A stretch of 33,937 bases of DNA, taken from Hyphomicrobiales bacterium (GTDB lineage Bacteria > Pseudomonadota > Alphaproteobacteria > Rhizobiales > Aestuariivirgaceae). How positions within the stretch are numbered: the stretch's first letter is position 1; each line of letters opens with the position of its first letter. Below are positions 7,553 through 16,797 of this stretch, in pieces. The DNA lies in assembly GCA_016792865.1 (NCBI GenBank), contig JAEUMJ010000163.1:1-33937 (forward strand). The letters run 5' to 3'. The position numbers were made by a program, and so were the translations under genes. The notes under the pieces are model-generated. The model was given only the letters and a program-made list of their open reading frames with translations. It was not told the DNA's origin and did not search any database.

Positions 7553-8944
7553 CTATGCGATTCTCCGCAAACCCTTGGAACGGGAAGCAACCCACGCCAC
7601 AAGGTCCGCGATGGTGTTCATCTGCCTTGTGGATAACCCCTTCGGTGCCTTTGCCTCGCCCTGCGCGGCGATCACGGCATCGGTCAATCCAAGCTTCTGG
7701 GCCTCTTTCAGGCGCGATTCGGTTTGCCCCACCGGGCGGATGTTTCCGGACAGTGCAACTTCTCCGAACAGCACCGTTCCGTGGGGAATGATGGTGTCGG
7801 ACAGCGAGGAGAGCAGGGCCGCCGCAACCGCAAGGTCGGCAGCCGGTTCCTTGAGGCGCAGCCCGCCCGCCACGTTGAGGTAAACGTCATGCTGACCCAG
7901 CGATACGCCTGCCCTTGCATCCAGCACGGCGAGAATCATGGCAAGGCGGGTGGAATCCCACCCCACCGCAGTCCGGCGGGGCGTGCCCAGCGGCGAGGGC
8001 GAAACCAGTGCCTGCACTTCAACCAGCAGGGGCCGGGTGCCCTCCATCCCCGCGAATACGGCGGTGCCGGGCGAGGGGCGTTCGGCGGTTCCCATGAAGA
8101 GCCGGGACGGGTTCGTGACTTCACGCAGGCCCCCGTCAGACATCTCGAAGACACCGATCTCGTCGGTCGGTCCGAAGCGGTTCTTCACGGCTCGGAGGAT
8201 GCGGAACTGGTGGCCCCGGTCGCCCTCGAAATAGAGGACCGCATCGACAAGATGTTCCACCACTTTCGGGCCGGCGATCTGGCCATCCTTGGTGACGTGG
8301 CCGACGAGCAGGACGCACGCCCCCTTCTGCTTGGCAAAACGCACCAGCGCTTCCGAGCCTGCCTTCAACTGCGAAACGGTGCCGGGAGCCGCCTCGATCA
8401 CGGGCGACCACAGGGTCTGGATCGAGTCGATCACCACGATTGCCGGAATGGCGTCTTCGCTCAGGGTGGCGATGATGTCGGAGGTATTGGTTTCGGCCGC
8501 CAGCAAGACCGGGGATTTTTCCAGCCCCAGACGCTGTGCCCGGAGGCGGACCTGTGCAATCGCTTCTTCGCCGGACACGTAGACGACGCGCTGGCCGCGA
8601 TTGGCCAGCGACGCCAACGCCTGCAACAGCAGGGTGGATTTTCCGATGCCCGGATCGCCACCGATCAGGACCGCAGACCCCGGCACGAAACCGCCGCCCG
8701 CCACCCGGTCCAGTTCCGAAATGCCTGTTTCGATGCGGGGAGGACTCGCCGACTCGCCTTCGAGCGGCACCAGGCGCGCGGCACGGCCCTTGGGCAGCGC
8801 CTGCCCCTTGGCACCGGAGGCGGGCGCCTCGCGGGCCTCCTCGATAATGGTGTTCCATGAACCGCACCCGTCGCAGCGGCCGGTCCATTTGGAGTGGGTG
8901 GTGCCGCAGGACTGGCAGACGAACTGGGAATTTGCTTTGGCCAT
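7553..8944 (-). CDS. radA: DNA repair protein RadA
   Basis: 463 aa. RadA (Sms) is a RecA-like, DnaB-type helicase that extends recombination intermediates. In order: a four-Cys zinc finger at 9-26 (CQSC...CDGC), a Walker A GDPGIGKST in the RecA core, the diagnostic KNRFG motif (AVKNRFGPTDEIGVFEM), and a Lon-protease-like C-terminal domain without the protease dyad. The start at 8944 (MAKANSQFVCQSCG) is the family start; an upstream extension to 8980 is not conserved-looking. It heads the leftward radA-cvpA-purF-SDR group and is divergent from aapJ. In many rhizobia radA sits beside alr; here alr is 8 kb away, next to mlaEF. Confidence 0.97.
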   Translation of the reverse strand: MAKANSQFVCQSCGTTHSKWTGRCDGCGSWNTIIEEAREAPASGAKGQALPKGRAARLVPLEGESASPPRIETGISELDRVAGGGFVPGSAVLIGGDPGIGKSTLLLQALASLANRGQRVVYVSGEEAIAQVRLRAQRLGLEKSPVLLAAETNTSDIIATLSEDAIPAIVVIDSIQTLWSPVIEAAPGTVSQLKAGSEALVRFAKQKGACVLLVGHVTKDGQIAGPKVVEHLVDAVLYFEGDRGHQFRILRAVKNRFGPTDEIGVFEMSDGGLREVTNPSRLFMGTAERPSPGTAVFAGMEGTRPLLVEVQALVSPSPLGTPRRTAVGWDSTRLAMILAVLDARAGVSLGQHDVYLNVAGGLRLKEPAADLAVAAALLSSLSDTIIPHGTVLFGEVALSGNIRPVGQTESRLKEAQKLGLTDAVIAAQGEAKAPKGLSTRQMNTIADLVAWVASRSKGLRRIA

Positions 8945-9120
8945 CGGCGCTCCATACCACGGAACATATGGGGAACGCAATATCCCTCAACTCCTGGCTG
9001 AGGCGCTCTTGCTTGACCCGACGGGATTTTGGCGCTTGTCTTGCTCCTATACTGGCATCAAGTCAGTTCGAACAATGCGTACATTCGCAGTTCTTGCGAT
9101 AACAGGGAGCACGCAACAAA
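8945..9120 (+). promoter_or_regulatory. Divergent radA/aapJ intergenic region
   Basis: 176 bp with no gene, so it must hold the promoters of the leftward radA group and the rightward aap operon. A TATACT hexamer at 9048-9053 could be an aapJ -10 element, leaving a leader of about 60 nt. A TTGACC at 9013-9018 is too far from it for a normal -35, so the pairing is unresolved. A purine-rich GGGAGCACG at 9104-9112 precedes the aapJ ATG as a moderate ribosome site. Confidence 0.4.
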
Positions 9121-10167
<1,047 letters not shown>

Positions 10168-10177
10168 GTGGAAAGAA

Positions 10178-10202
10178 GGGGCCTGCGCGGAGCGCGGGCC
10201 CC
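10178..10202 (+). terminator. Intercistronic stem-loop between aapJ and aapQ
   Basis: GGGGCC-T-GCGC, loop GGA, then GCGC-G-GGCCCC: an 11-bp stem with one T-G wobble around a 3-nt loop, starting 11 nt after the aapJ stop. It has no U-tract, so it is better read as an mRNA-stabilising or partly attenuating element than a full terminator. This would yield more aapJ than aapQMP, as known in other binding-protein ABC operons. Confidence 0.75.
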
Positions 10203-10243
10203 AACCCTGTTGACCGCCAGACGCGGCTCAAGATCGCTCATCC

Positions 10244-11449
10244 ATGACGGCACAAGCGCCAGACAATCGGACTGTTTCCCCGCCACCAACCGAGGCGCGT
10301 GGAAGCTGGATCTATGATCCCAAGCTGCGCGGGATCTTGAGCCAGGTCATCGTTGTAGCCCTGTTGCTGTGGGGTTTCTACGAGATCATCGCCAATACCC
10401 AGGCGAACCTGAAGAAGCTGAACCAGAGCTTCGGCTTCGATTTCCTGTCGCAGGCCTCCGGCTTCGATCTCTCGACGGCGCTGGTGTACTTCTCGTCGAG
10501 TTCCACCTATGGCCGCGCCCTCTGGGTCGGGTTCCTCAATACCGCGCTGGTCGCGGTGACCGGCATCTTCCTCACGACGATCCTGGGCTTTGTCATCGGC
10601 GTCATGCGCCTCTCGAAAAACTGGGTCGTCTCGCGTTTCGCCACGCTCTACATTGAAATTGTCCGCAACATTCCCCTGCTGCTGCAGATCTTCATCTGGT
10701 ATGCGCTTGTGCTGAAGCCGCTGCCTGGCCCGAAGCAGGCATTGAACATCGCCGACAGCATCTTCATCAGCAACCGCGGCATCATCATGCCGCATCCGGA
10801 GTTTGGCGACAGCACATGGATCGCGATCCTGATGCTGGTTGCCGCGCTGATCGGCACTTGGGGTTATCGCCGCTGGGCCCGCAAGCAACAGGAGCAGACA
10901 GGCCAGGCACGGCCGGTGTGGCTTGTGTCGCTGCCCATCATCATCCTCTCGCCGATCATTGGCCTTGCCCTCGCTGGCTGGCCACTGACCTGGGATTTTC
11001 CCCAGCTTGCCGGGTTCAACTTCAAGGGCGGCATGACGCTGGTGCCGGAGTTCATCGCACTGCTCCTTGCGCTGGTGATCTATACCGCAGCCTTCATTGC
11101 GGAGAACGTGCGCTCCGGCATTCTCGCCGTCAGCCATGGGCAAACCGAAGCGGCCCATGCGCTGGGCCTCGACAACGGCAAGACACTCCGCCTTGTCGTC
11201 ATCCCGCAAGCCCTGCGCGTGATCATCCCGCCGATGGCGAGCCAGTACCTGAATCTCACCAAGAACTCGTCTCTCGCTGTCGCCATTGGTTATCCCGACC
11301 TCATGTATGCGGGCGGAACGGTGAACAACCAGTCGGGCAAGGCCATCGAAGTGTTCTCGATCCTTCTCGTGGTTTACCTGACCACGAGCCTGCTCACCTC
11401 GCTGCTGATGAACTGGTTCAACTCGCGCATGAAGCTGGTGGAGCGCTGA
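10244..11449 (+). CDS. aapQ: General L-amino acid ABC transporter permease
   Basis: 401 aa inner-membrane protein of the HisM/GlnP class. The first membrane helix is at about 28-45. The segment at 90-125 begins the conserved permease core (LWVGFLNTALVAV), and EIVRNIPLLLQIF is a family signature. A large insert with two extra hydrophobic segments lies in the middle, as in AapQ/BztB. The ABC-binding EAA loop is seen near the C-terminus (HGQTEAAHALGLDNG...RLVVIPQALRVIIPP). The ATG at 10244 has only a weak ribosome site, consistent with lower expression than aapJ. It ends one base before the aapM ATG. Confidence 0.94.
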   Translation: MTAQAPDNRTVSPPPTEARGSWIYDPKLRGILSQVIVVALLLWGFYEIIANTQANLKKLNQSFGFDFLSQASGFDLSTALVYFSSSSTYGRALWVGFLNTALVAVTGIFLTTILGFVIGVMRLSKNWVVSRFATLYIEIVRNIPLLLQIFIWYALVLKPLPGPKQALNIADSIFISNRGIIMPHPEFGDSTWIAILMLVAALIGTWGYRRWARKQQEQTGQARPVWLVSLPIIILSPIIGLALAGWPLTWDFPQLAGFNFKGGMTLVPEFIALLLALVIYTAAFIAENVRSGILAVSHGQTEAAHALGLDNGKTLRLVVIPQALRVIIPPMASQYLNLTKNSSLAVAIGYPDLMYAGGTVNNQSGKAIEVFSILLVVYLTTSLLTSLLMNWFNSRMKLVER

Positions 11450-11450
11450 G

Positions 11451-12569
11451 ATGACCGCTTACGTCCGCACCGAAGACGCACCACGGCTGCCCGCACCGGC
11501 GAACATTGTCGGCTGGCGGGCGGCAATCCGCGAGCGACTGTTCCCGACGCCCCTGAGCGGGCTGGCGTCGATCATTATTGGCGCGTTGTTGCTCTGGGTC
11601 ATCTGGACGATCGTCGATTGGGCGCTTCTTCGCGCCGTCTTCGTTGCGCCTGATCGCACCCTCTGCAATGTGGAAGGGGCAGGTGCATGCTGGCCGGTCA
11701 TTCAGGACAAGGCCCTGCAATGGGTCTACGGCTTCTATCCCATCGATCAGCGCTGGCGGGTGAATCTCGTTTATCTCATGGGCGCCGTCTCGCTAGCCGG
11801 GCTGCTCATTCCGCGCATTCCCTTCAAGGGCTGGAACGCACTGTTCTTCTTCGTTGTCTATCCCATCGCCACTTTCTTCCTGCTCCTGGGGGGCGTGTTC
11901 GGCCTTCCCTATGTCGAAACCTCGCAGTGGGGCGGCCTGCTGGTGACGCTGGTGCTTGCCGTCACGGCAATCGTGACTTCTGTTCCGCTCGGCATCCTGC
12001 TGGCGCTGGGGCGGCGCTCGGAAATGCCCATCGTCAGCCTGCTCTCCACCATCTTCATCGAAGTGGTGCGCGGCGTGCCGCTGGTGCTGGTGCTGTTCAT
12101 GGCGGCCAACATGTTCCCGCTGTTCATGCCGCCCGGCGTGAACCCGGACAAGCTGCTGAAGGCCGTTGTGGGCATGTCGCTTTTTGCCTCGGCCTACATG
12201 GCGGAAACCATTCGCGGCGGGTTGCAGGCAATCCCGAAGGGACAATATGAAGCGTCACGCGCCTTGGGCTTGCCCTATTGGAAGATGATGGGCCTGATCG
12301 TCATGCCCCAGGCGCTGAAGATCGTCATTCCGGGCATCGTCAACAACTTCATCGGGCTGTTCAAGGATACGAGCCTTGTCACGGTCGTCGGCATTTTCGA
12401 TCTGCTCGGCATTGTCCAATCCGGCTTCAACGACGCCAAGTGGGCCAGCGCCCAAACCGGCAACACCGGCTATTTCGCGCTGGCGATGATCTATTGGGTC
12501 TTCTGCTTCGGCATGTCGCGATATTCCATGTACATCGAGCGCAAGCTCAACACAGGTCACAAGAGGTAG
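11451..12569 (+). CDS. aapM: General L-amino acid ABC transporter permease
   Basis: 372 aa, the partner permease to AapQ, with which it should form the membrane channel. It has several hydrophobic segments: helix 1 at about 41-62, a pair around 102-150, then the conserved core. Signatures are [17 protein letters not shown] and the EAA loop [33 protein letters not shown] cysteine-containing loop ([14 protein letters not shown]) between the first two helices recalls AapM/BztC. The ATG at 11451 directly follows the aapQ stop (TGAG-ATG), so translation is coupled. aapP begins 2 bp downstream. Confidence 0.94.
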   Translation: MTAYVRTEDAPRLPAPANIVGWRAAIRERLFPTPLSGLASIIIGALLLWVIWTIVDWALLRAVFVAPDRTLCNVEGAGACWPVIQDKALQWVYGFYPIDQRWRVNLVYLMGAVSLAGLLIPRIPFKGWNALFFFVVYPIATFFLLLGGVFGLPYVETSQWGGLLVTLVLAVTAIVTSVPLGILLALGRRSEMPIVSLLSTIFIEVVRGVPLVLVLFMAANMFPLFMPPGVNPDKLLKAVVGMSLFASAYMAETIRGGLQAIPKGQYEASRALGLPYWKMMGLIVMPQALKIVIPGIVNNFIGLFKDTSLVTVVGIFDLLGIVQSGFNDAKWASAQTGNTGYFALAMIYWVFCFGMSRYSMYIERKLNTGHKR

Positions 12570-12571
12570 TT

Positions 12572-13318
12572 ATGGCTTACGATGCCGGACTTGCGGTGGA
12601 GATGCGTGCAGTCAACAAGTGGTACGGGCAGTTCCACGTCCTGCGCGATGTCAATCTTCAGGTGAAGCGGGGCGAGCGCATCGTCATCTGCGGTCCTTCC
12701 GGGTCGGGCAAGTCTACCATGATCCGCTGCATCAACCGCCTTGAGGAACACCAGAAGGGCGACATCATCGTCGATGGAATCCCGCTCACCAACAACCTCA
12801 AGAACATCGATGACGTGCGGCGCGAAGTGGGCATGGTGTTTCAGCACTTCAATCTGTTCCCGCACCTTACAGTGATGGAAAACTGCACGCTCGCCCCCAT
12901 CTGGGTCCGCAAGATGCCGAAGGCCGAGGCAGAAGCCGTGGCCATGAAATATCTCACCCGCGTCAAGATCCCGGAACAGGCGCACAAGTATCCGGGCCAG
13001 CTTTCAGGAGGCCAGCAGCAGCGCGTTGCCATCGCGCGTTCGCTGTGCATGAACCCCAAGATCATGCTGTTCGATGAACCGACTTCCGCCCTCGATCCCG
13101 AAATGATCAAGGAGGTGCTGGAGGTGATGGTGGACCTCGCGCAGGGCGGCATGACCATGCTCTGCGTCACCCACGAAATGGCCTTTGCCCGTCAGGTGGC
13201 GAACCGCGTCATCTTCATGGATCAGGGCCAGATCGTGGAAGAAAACGAACCCAGGGAGTTCTTCCAGAATCCCAAGAGCCCGCGCACCAAGCTGTTCCTC
13301 GAACAGATCCTGCACTGA
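12572..13318 (+). CDS. aapP: General L-amino acid ABC transporter ATPase
   Basis: 248 aa ABC ATPase of the polar amino-acid type (GlnQ/HisP class). Walker A is GPSGSGKST near 39-47, the Q-loop follows in [13 protein letters not shown], the signature is [13 protein letters not shown], and Walker B is [14 protein letters not shown], followed by the H-loop in CVTHEM. It energises AapQM. The ATG at 12572 follows AGAGGTAGTT, whose GAGG forms the ribosome site; the open frame runs upstream inside aapM but that part is not protein-like. It ends 6 bp from the stop of the convergent amidohydrolase, and no terminator is seen in between. Confidence 0.95.
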   Translation: MAYDAGLAVEMRAVNKWYGQFHVLRDVNLQVKRGERIVICGPSGSGKSTMIRCINRLEEHQKGDIIVDGIPLTNNLKNIDDVRREVGMVFQHFNLFPHLTVMENCTLAPIWVRKMPKAEAEAVAMKYLTRVKIPEQAHKYPGQLSGGQQQRVAIARSLCMNPKIMLFDEPTSALDPEMIKEVLEVMVDLAQGGMTMLCVTHEMAFARQVANRVIFMDQGQIVEENEPREFFQNPKSPRTKLFLEQILH

Positions 13319-13324
13319 GGCGCA

Positions 13325-14986
13325 TCAGCCCTCAAACACAACGCGGCCGTCGCAGATGGTCAAGACCGGCTTGACGCCGGCGATCTGGTTCGCGGGCAGC
13401 TTTTCCATGCTGGCGTTCAGCACGGCAACATCGGCAAGATACCCTTCCTTCAGCATGCCCTTGCGGTCTTCCATGAATTCCATGTGCGCTCCGGCCAGTG
13501 TGAAGCCGTGGATCGTATCCATCAGGCTTTGCGCCTGATCGGGGCAGGAGGGCGTAACGCGCTCCACGGTCATGGCGGCCTGCATGCCGAGGAACGGGTC
13601 GAGGGGTGCGACCGGCCAGTCCGACGAGAAGGCAACCGCCGCGCCGGTGTTGCGGATCGTCTGCCAGGCATAGGACCATGGCAACTTGTCGCCCACGCGG
13701 CTGAGAATCGGTTCGCGCGGATTGCCCGGGACGCCGAGGCCGGCAATGGGTTGCAGGGAGGCAACAACACCGAGTTCGGCAAGGCGCGGGATGTCGGCGG
13801 GGTGGATCAGTTCGATGTGTTCGATGCGATGGCGGCTATCGCGTGCGCCATTCGTTTTCCGGGCATGTTCGTAGGCATCGAGCGTGGTGCGCACGCCGCC
13901 GTCGCCGATGGCGTGGGTCGAAATCTGGAGGCCGTGGGAATCGGCCCGCTGCACCAGCGCCAGCATCTCGGCATGGGAATAGAGCGGTGCGCCCTTGTTG
14001 CCGGGGAAACCGGGATAGTCGTCCAGCATCTGCGCCGTCAGCGTTTCCATGACCCCGTCCATGAAAATCTTCACCCGGCCCGAATGCACCATGTCGCCCT
14101 GATAGCGGGCGCGGAACTCCACGGCTTCGTCCACCTGTTCCAGCTTGAAGAAGTTCTTGTGATGGAACGGCACCTCCATGCGGCTGTTGAGTTCGCCGCG
14201 CCGGTTCAGCGCATCCAGCAACTCCAGTTGATACCAGTTGCCATCCATGTTGTGCATGGAGGTGATGCCGAGCGAATTGGCGTGGGCAATGCCGCGCTTG
14301 AGGAAGTTCTCATCGATGCTGCGCTGGGCGGGCGTGGCGGGCGGTTGCGGATTGCCGCCGGTGGTGAAGCCGAGATAGTCGCGGCCGCCGGTGGGCATGA
14401 GGTCCAGCACGGGCATGAAGGCCGCAGGCTCGCGGAGTTCACCCGTGGCAAGGCCATCGGCGCCCATCACGATTTCATTGCCGACCGGGAGCGCGCGGCC
14501 TTTCAGGATTCCGGCCGCATCCAGCGCCCTGGTATTGGCCCACACGGTATGGTGATCGAAGCAGCCCACAAGGAACGGCACATCACTCACGATCGAATCG
14601 AGAAGGTGACGCGTGATCGGAACACCGGCTCCGAACTGCTCGTGGGTTGCTGCAATCGCCATCACCACGGCATCCCTGGCGAGGGTCTTGCGATATTGAG
14701 AAACCGATTCACGGACCCGGGCTACATCATTGATCCCGTTGATATTCAGCAGGTCCAGTTCCACCGAGCCGATGAACAGGTGCACATGGCTTTCGATGAT
14801 GCCGGGGATGACGCTGTTGCCCTTGTTGTCGTGCACACGCGTCTTTGGACCGCGCAACCCCATGACCTCCTGCGCCGTGCCGACGCGGGTGATGCGGTTA
14901 CCGGTGATGGCAATGGCCTCGGCGAAGGGCTTCGCCTTGTCCATGGTGATGACGCGGGCGTTGGTGATGATGAGATCGGCGGTCAT
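13325..14986 (-). CDS. YtcJ-like amidohydrolase (Amidohydro_3)
   Basis: 553 aa, no signal peptide. The metal-site pattern of the amidohydrolase superfamily is visible in order: SHVHL after the N-terminal beta-sandwich (IPGIIESHVHL), a Lys in VKIFMDGVMET, a His in STHAIGDGG, a His in HRIEHIEL, and a late Asp in SSDWPVAPLDPF. This places it in the YtcJ/AepA-like group, whose members hydrolyse amide or related bonds; substrates are mostly unknown. The start at 14986 (MTADLIITNARVITMD) is the family start; the frame continues 20 codons upstream without support. It is a single gene, convergent with aapP. Co-location with an amino-acid transporter might hint at an N-acyl amino acid substrate, but they are on opposite strands, so this is weak. 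Confidence 0.9.
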   Translation of the reverse strand: MTADLIITNARVITMDKAKPFAEAIAITGNRITRVGTAQEVMGLRGPKTRVHDNKGNSVIPGIIESHVHLFIGSVELDLLNINGINDVARVRESVSQYRKTLARDAVVMAIAATHEQFGAGVPITRHLLDSIVSDVPFLVGCFDHHTVWANTRALDAAGILKGRALPVGNEIVMGADGLATGELREPAAFMPVLDLMPTGGRDYLGFTTGGNPQPPATPAQRSIDENFLKRGIAHANSLGITSMHNMDGNWYQLELLDALNRRGELNSRMEVPFHHKNFFKLEQVDEAVEFRARYQGDMVHSGRVKIFMDGVMETLTAQMLDDYPGFPGNKGAPLYSHAEMLALVQRADSHGLQISTHAIGDGGVRTTLDAYEHARKTNGARDSRHRIEHIELIHPADIPRLAELGVVASLQPIAGLGVPGNPREPILSRVGDKLPWSYAWQTIRNTGAAVAFSSDWPVAPLDPFLGMQAAMTVERVTPSCPDQAQSLMDTIHGFTLAGAHMEFMEDRKGMLKEGYLADVAVLNASMEKLPANQIAGVKPVLTICDGRVVFEG

Positions 14987-15017
14987 GGAACGGTCCTTTT
15001 GGGCAAATTCTGCCGCC

Positions 15018-15046
15018 TTGACCTGTCTGCCGCAAGGGCGCAGCAT
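15018..15046 (+). promoter_or_regulatory. Possible promoter for the 15082 small ORF
   Basis: TTGACC at 15018-15023 and CAGCAT at 15041-15046 are separated by 17 bp. The -35 matches consensus well and the -10 only in three of six positions. It would give a leader of about 25-30 nt before the small ORF. It is weak evidence on its own, but spacing and placement fit. Confidence 0.25.
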
Positions 15047-15081
15047 GGTGCCAGTGTCAACAACTGGAAGGAGGTGATCCG

Positions 15082-15150
15082 ATGTCGAGTGAGTTCACTG
15101 TGAATGGAACCCCGGTGCGGATTGCTGGCCCCTTGGGGCAGGCCCTTTAG
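15082..15150 (+). CDS. 22-codon small ORF with near-perfect Shine-Dalgarno
   Basis: ATG to TAG encodes a 22-residue peptide beginning MSSEFTVNGTPVRI. It is preceded at 15068-15080 by AAGGAGGTGATCC, complementary over 13 nt to the conserved 3' end of 16S rRNA, with 7 nt between AGGAGG and the ATG. This is far stronger than any other ribosome site in the window. The ORF is divergent from the amidohydrolase and followed 69 nt later by a rho-independent terminator, so a short transcript of about 200 nt is plausible. The peptide is not recognised. FTVNGTPVRI loosely recalls the first strand of small 2Fe-2S subunits of xanthine-dehydrogenase-type enzymes, so a decayed gene start is an alternative to a real small protein or leader peptide. 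Confidence 0.5.
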   Translation: MSSEFTVNGTPVRIAGPLGQAL

Positions 15151-15217
15151 GGCACAATTCCGGCATGCAGGTTCAGATTCGTACGGCCTGCGTTCCAGAT
15201 CACAGCACAGACCACGG

Positions 15218-15245
15218 AAGGGCCACCCTCAAAGGTGGCCCTTTT
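15218..15245 (+). terminator. Rho-independent terminator, possibly bidirectional
   Basis: AAGGGCCACC (15218-15227) pairs perfectly with GGTGGCCCTT (15234-15243) around a 6-nt loop. On the + strand the stem runs into TTTT; on the - strand only TT follows before CC. It therefore terminates rightward transcription from the 15082 ORF best, while also lying just after the mlaF stop at 15251, where it could serve as a weaker terminator. Confidence 0.85.
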
Positions 15246-15250
15246 CGCAT

Positions 15251-16024
15251 TCAGGCTTTCAGCACATCCATCTGGATCGGGCCGTCGGCGCGGCCATGGA
15301 TGAACTGGTCCACGTAGGCATTGCCAGAGACATTGACCTTGTTCGCCTCGCCCTGCCAGATGATCTGGCCCTTGTGGATCATGGCAATGTCGTCGGCGAT
15401 CTTGCGGGCAGAGGCCATGTCGTGCGTGATTGATATGGTGGTGGCCCCCAGGCGCTTCACGCAATCCACAATCAGGTTGTTGATCACGTCGGCCATGATC
15501 GGGTCGAGACCGGTCGTCGGCTCGTCGAAGAAGATGATCTCCGGATCGGCGGCGATGGCACGGGCCAAGCCGACACGTTTCTGCATGCCGCCCGAAAGCT
15601 CGGCGGGGTAGAGTGCGGCAACGTCGGAGGAAAGCCCCACTTGCGAGAGCTTCTCGACGGCAATGTCCCGCGCCGCATGGCGGGCCATGCCGCGGCCCTG
15701 GATCAGGCCGAAGGCGACATTCTCCCACACGGTCAGCGAGTCAAACAGCGCCGCTCCCTGGAACAACATGCCGAAGCGCGCGAGAAAGGCGTCGCGGTCC
15801 TTGCCCTTGAGGCCGATGCAGCTTTCTCCGCCCACCCTGATCTCGCCCGCGTCTGGCCGGATGATGCCCAGGATGCACTTCAACATCACGGACTTGCCCG
15901 TGCCGGAGCCGCCGATCACCACAAGCGACCGGCCTTTCTTCACCGAAACGGACAGCCCGCGCAGCACCTGCTTCGGGCCGAAGCTTTTCTGTACGTTCTT
16001 GAGGACGATGTGGCCTTCCATCAT
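15251..16024 (-). CDS. mlaF: MlaF-type ABC ATPase (phospholipid/Mce transport)
   Basis: 257 aa ABC ATPase. Walker A reads GGSGTGKSV, the Q-loop is in MLFQGAALFDSLTVWENVAF (characteristic of Mce-associated ATPases), the signature is LSGGMQKRVGLARA with the Mce-type Met, and Walker B is IIFFDEPTTGLDPI. The family pairs with MlaE permeases and an MlaD/Mce substrate-binding protein to move phospholipids between membranes. Its ATG at 16024 shares a base with the mlaE stop (TGATG); another ATG is at 16021, and a TTG at 16027 is less likely. It is the last gene of alr-mlaE-mlaF and is followed by a hairpin. No MlaD gene is present beside it. Confidence 0.92.
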   Translation of the reverse strand: MMEGHIVLKNVQKSFGPKQVLRGLSVSVKKGRSLVVIGGSGTGKSVMLKCILGIIRPDAGEIRVGGESCIGLKGKDRDAFLARFGMLFQGAALFDSLTVWENVAFGLIQGRGMARHAARDIAVEKLSQVGLSSDVAALYPAELSGGMQKRVGLARAIAADPEIIFFDEPTTGLDPIMADVINNLIVDCVKRLGATTISITHDMASARKIADDIAMIHKGQIIWQGEANKVNVSGNAYVDQFIHGRADGPIQMDVLKA

Positions 16025-16797
16025 CAATCCCCGAACAACAGCGAGGTCAGCAGGAAGTTGGCGGCGAGAATGAGGATCGCCGAGGAAACAACCGCATTGG
16101 TGGTGGCGCGGCCCACGCCCTGTGCGCCTCCCTTGGAGTTGAAGCCGTGGTAGCAGCCCATCAGCGCGATGATGAAGCCGAAGACAGCCGCCTTGATGAG
16201 GCCGGAGGTCACGTCGCTGGCGTGCAGGAAATCCGCCGTGTTCTTGAGATAGGCATATTCGTTGAAACCCAGTGAACGGGTGCCCACGATGTAGCCGCCG
16301 AAAATGCCGATGGTGTCGCCGATCCCCACAAGCAGCGGCAGCGAAATCACGGCCGCCAGCAGCCGCGGCCCGACCAGGTATTTCTGCGGATTGGTGGACA
16401 GCGTGACAAGAGCGTCGATCTGTTCGGTCACGCGCATGGTGCCGAGCTCGGCGGCAATCGAGGCACCCACGCGGCCCGACACCATCAGACCCGCAAGCAC
16501 CGGCCCCAATTCGCGGGTGATGCCGAGTGCCACGATGGACGCCACCAGGCTTTCGGCATTGAATCGCGAGGAACCGAGATAGATTTGCAACGCCAGCGCG
16601 CCGCCGGTGAAGAAGGCGGTGAGCGCCACCACCGGCAAGGAGGTGTAGCCGATGCGGAAGAACTGGAGCGCGATCTGGCGGATGTAATAGCGGGGCATCA
16701 TCCCCTGAAGGAGCGCATCACGGGCAAACAGGGCAATGCGCCCCGTTTCGGCCATCGTGCCGAGCACCATTCGTCCTATGCCTGCGAGTGGGTTCAT
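16024..16797 (-). CDS. mlaE: MlaE-type ABC permease
   Basis: 257 aa, with about five to six membrane helices. The region VASIVALGITRELGPVLAGLMVSGRVGASIAAELGTMRVTEQIDAL is the hallmark of the MlaE/YrbE permease family (seen from about residue 84 to 130, quoted here only in part by its key residues RELGPV, GRVGA and ELGTM). It forms the membrane part of a phospholipid or Mce-type transporter with the downstream ATPase. The ATG at 16797 overlaps the alr stop by ATGA, and its own stop overlaps mlaF, so translation of the three genes is coupled. Confidence 0.93.
   Translation of the reverse strand: MNPLAGIGRMVLGTMAETGRIALFARDALLQGMMPRYYIRQIALQFFRIGYTSLPVVALTAFFTGGALALQIYLGSSRFNAESLVASIVALGITRELGPVLAGLMVSGRVGASIAAELGTMRVTEQIDALVTLSTNPQKYLVGPRLLAAVISLPLLVGIGDTIGIFGGYIVGTRSLGFNEYAYLKNTADFLHASDVTSGLIKAAVFGFIIALMGCYHGFNSKGGAQGVGRATTNAVVSSAILILAANFLLTSLLFGD

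Noticed and set aside
9013-9053. TTGACC...TATACT as a sigma-70 promoter for aapJ
   Set aside because: The spacing is 29 bp, too long; only the TATACT is kept as a possible -10.
13484-15103. 539-residue open frame on the + strand
   Set aside because: Antisense to the amidohydrolase; the - strand has metal-site motifs in order.
15104-15433. 109-residue open frame on the + strand overlapping the small ORF
   Set aside because: It runs through the terminator into mlaF antisense sequence and has no ribosome site.
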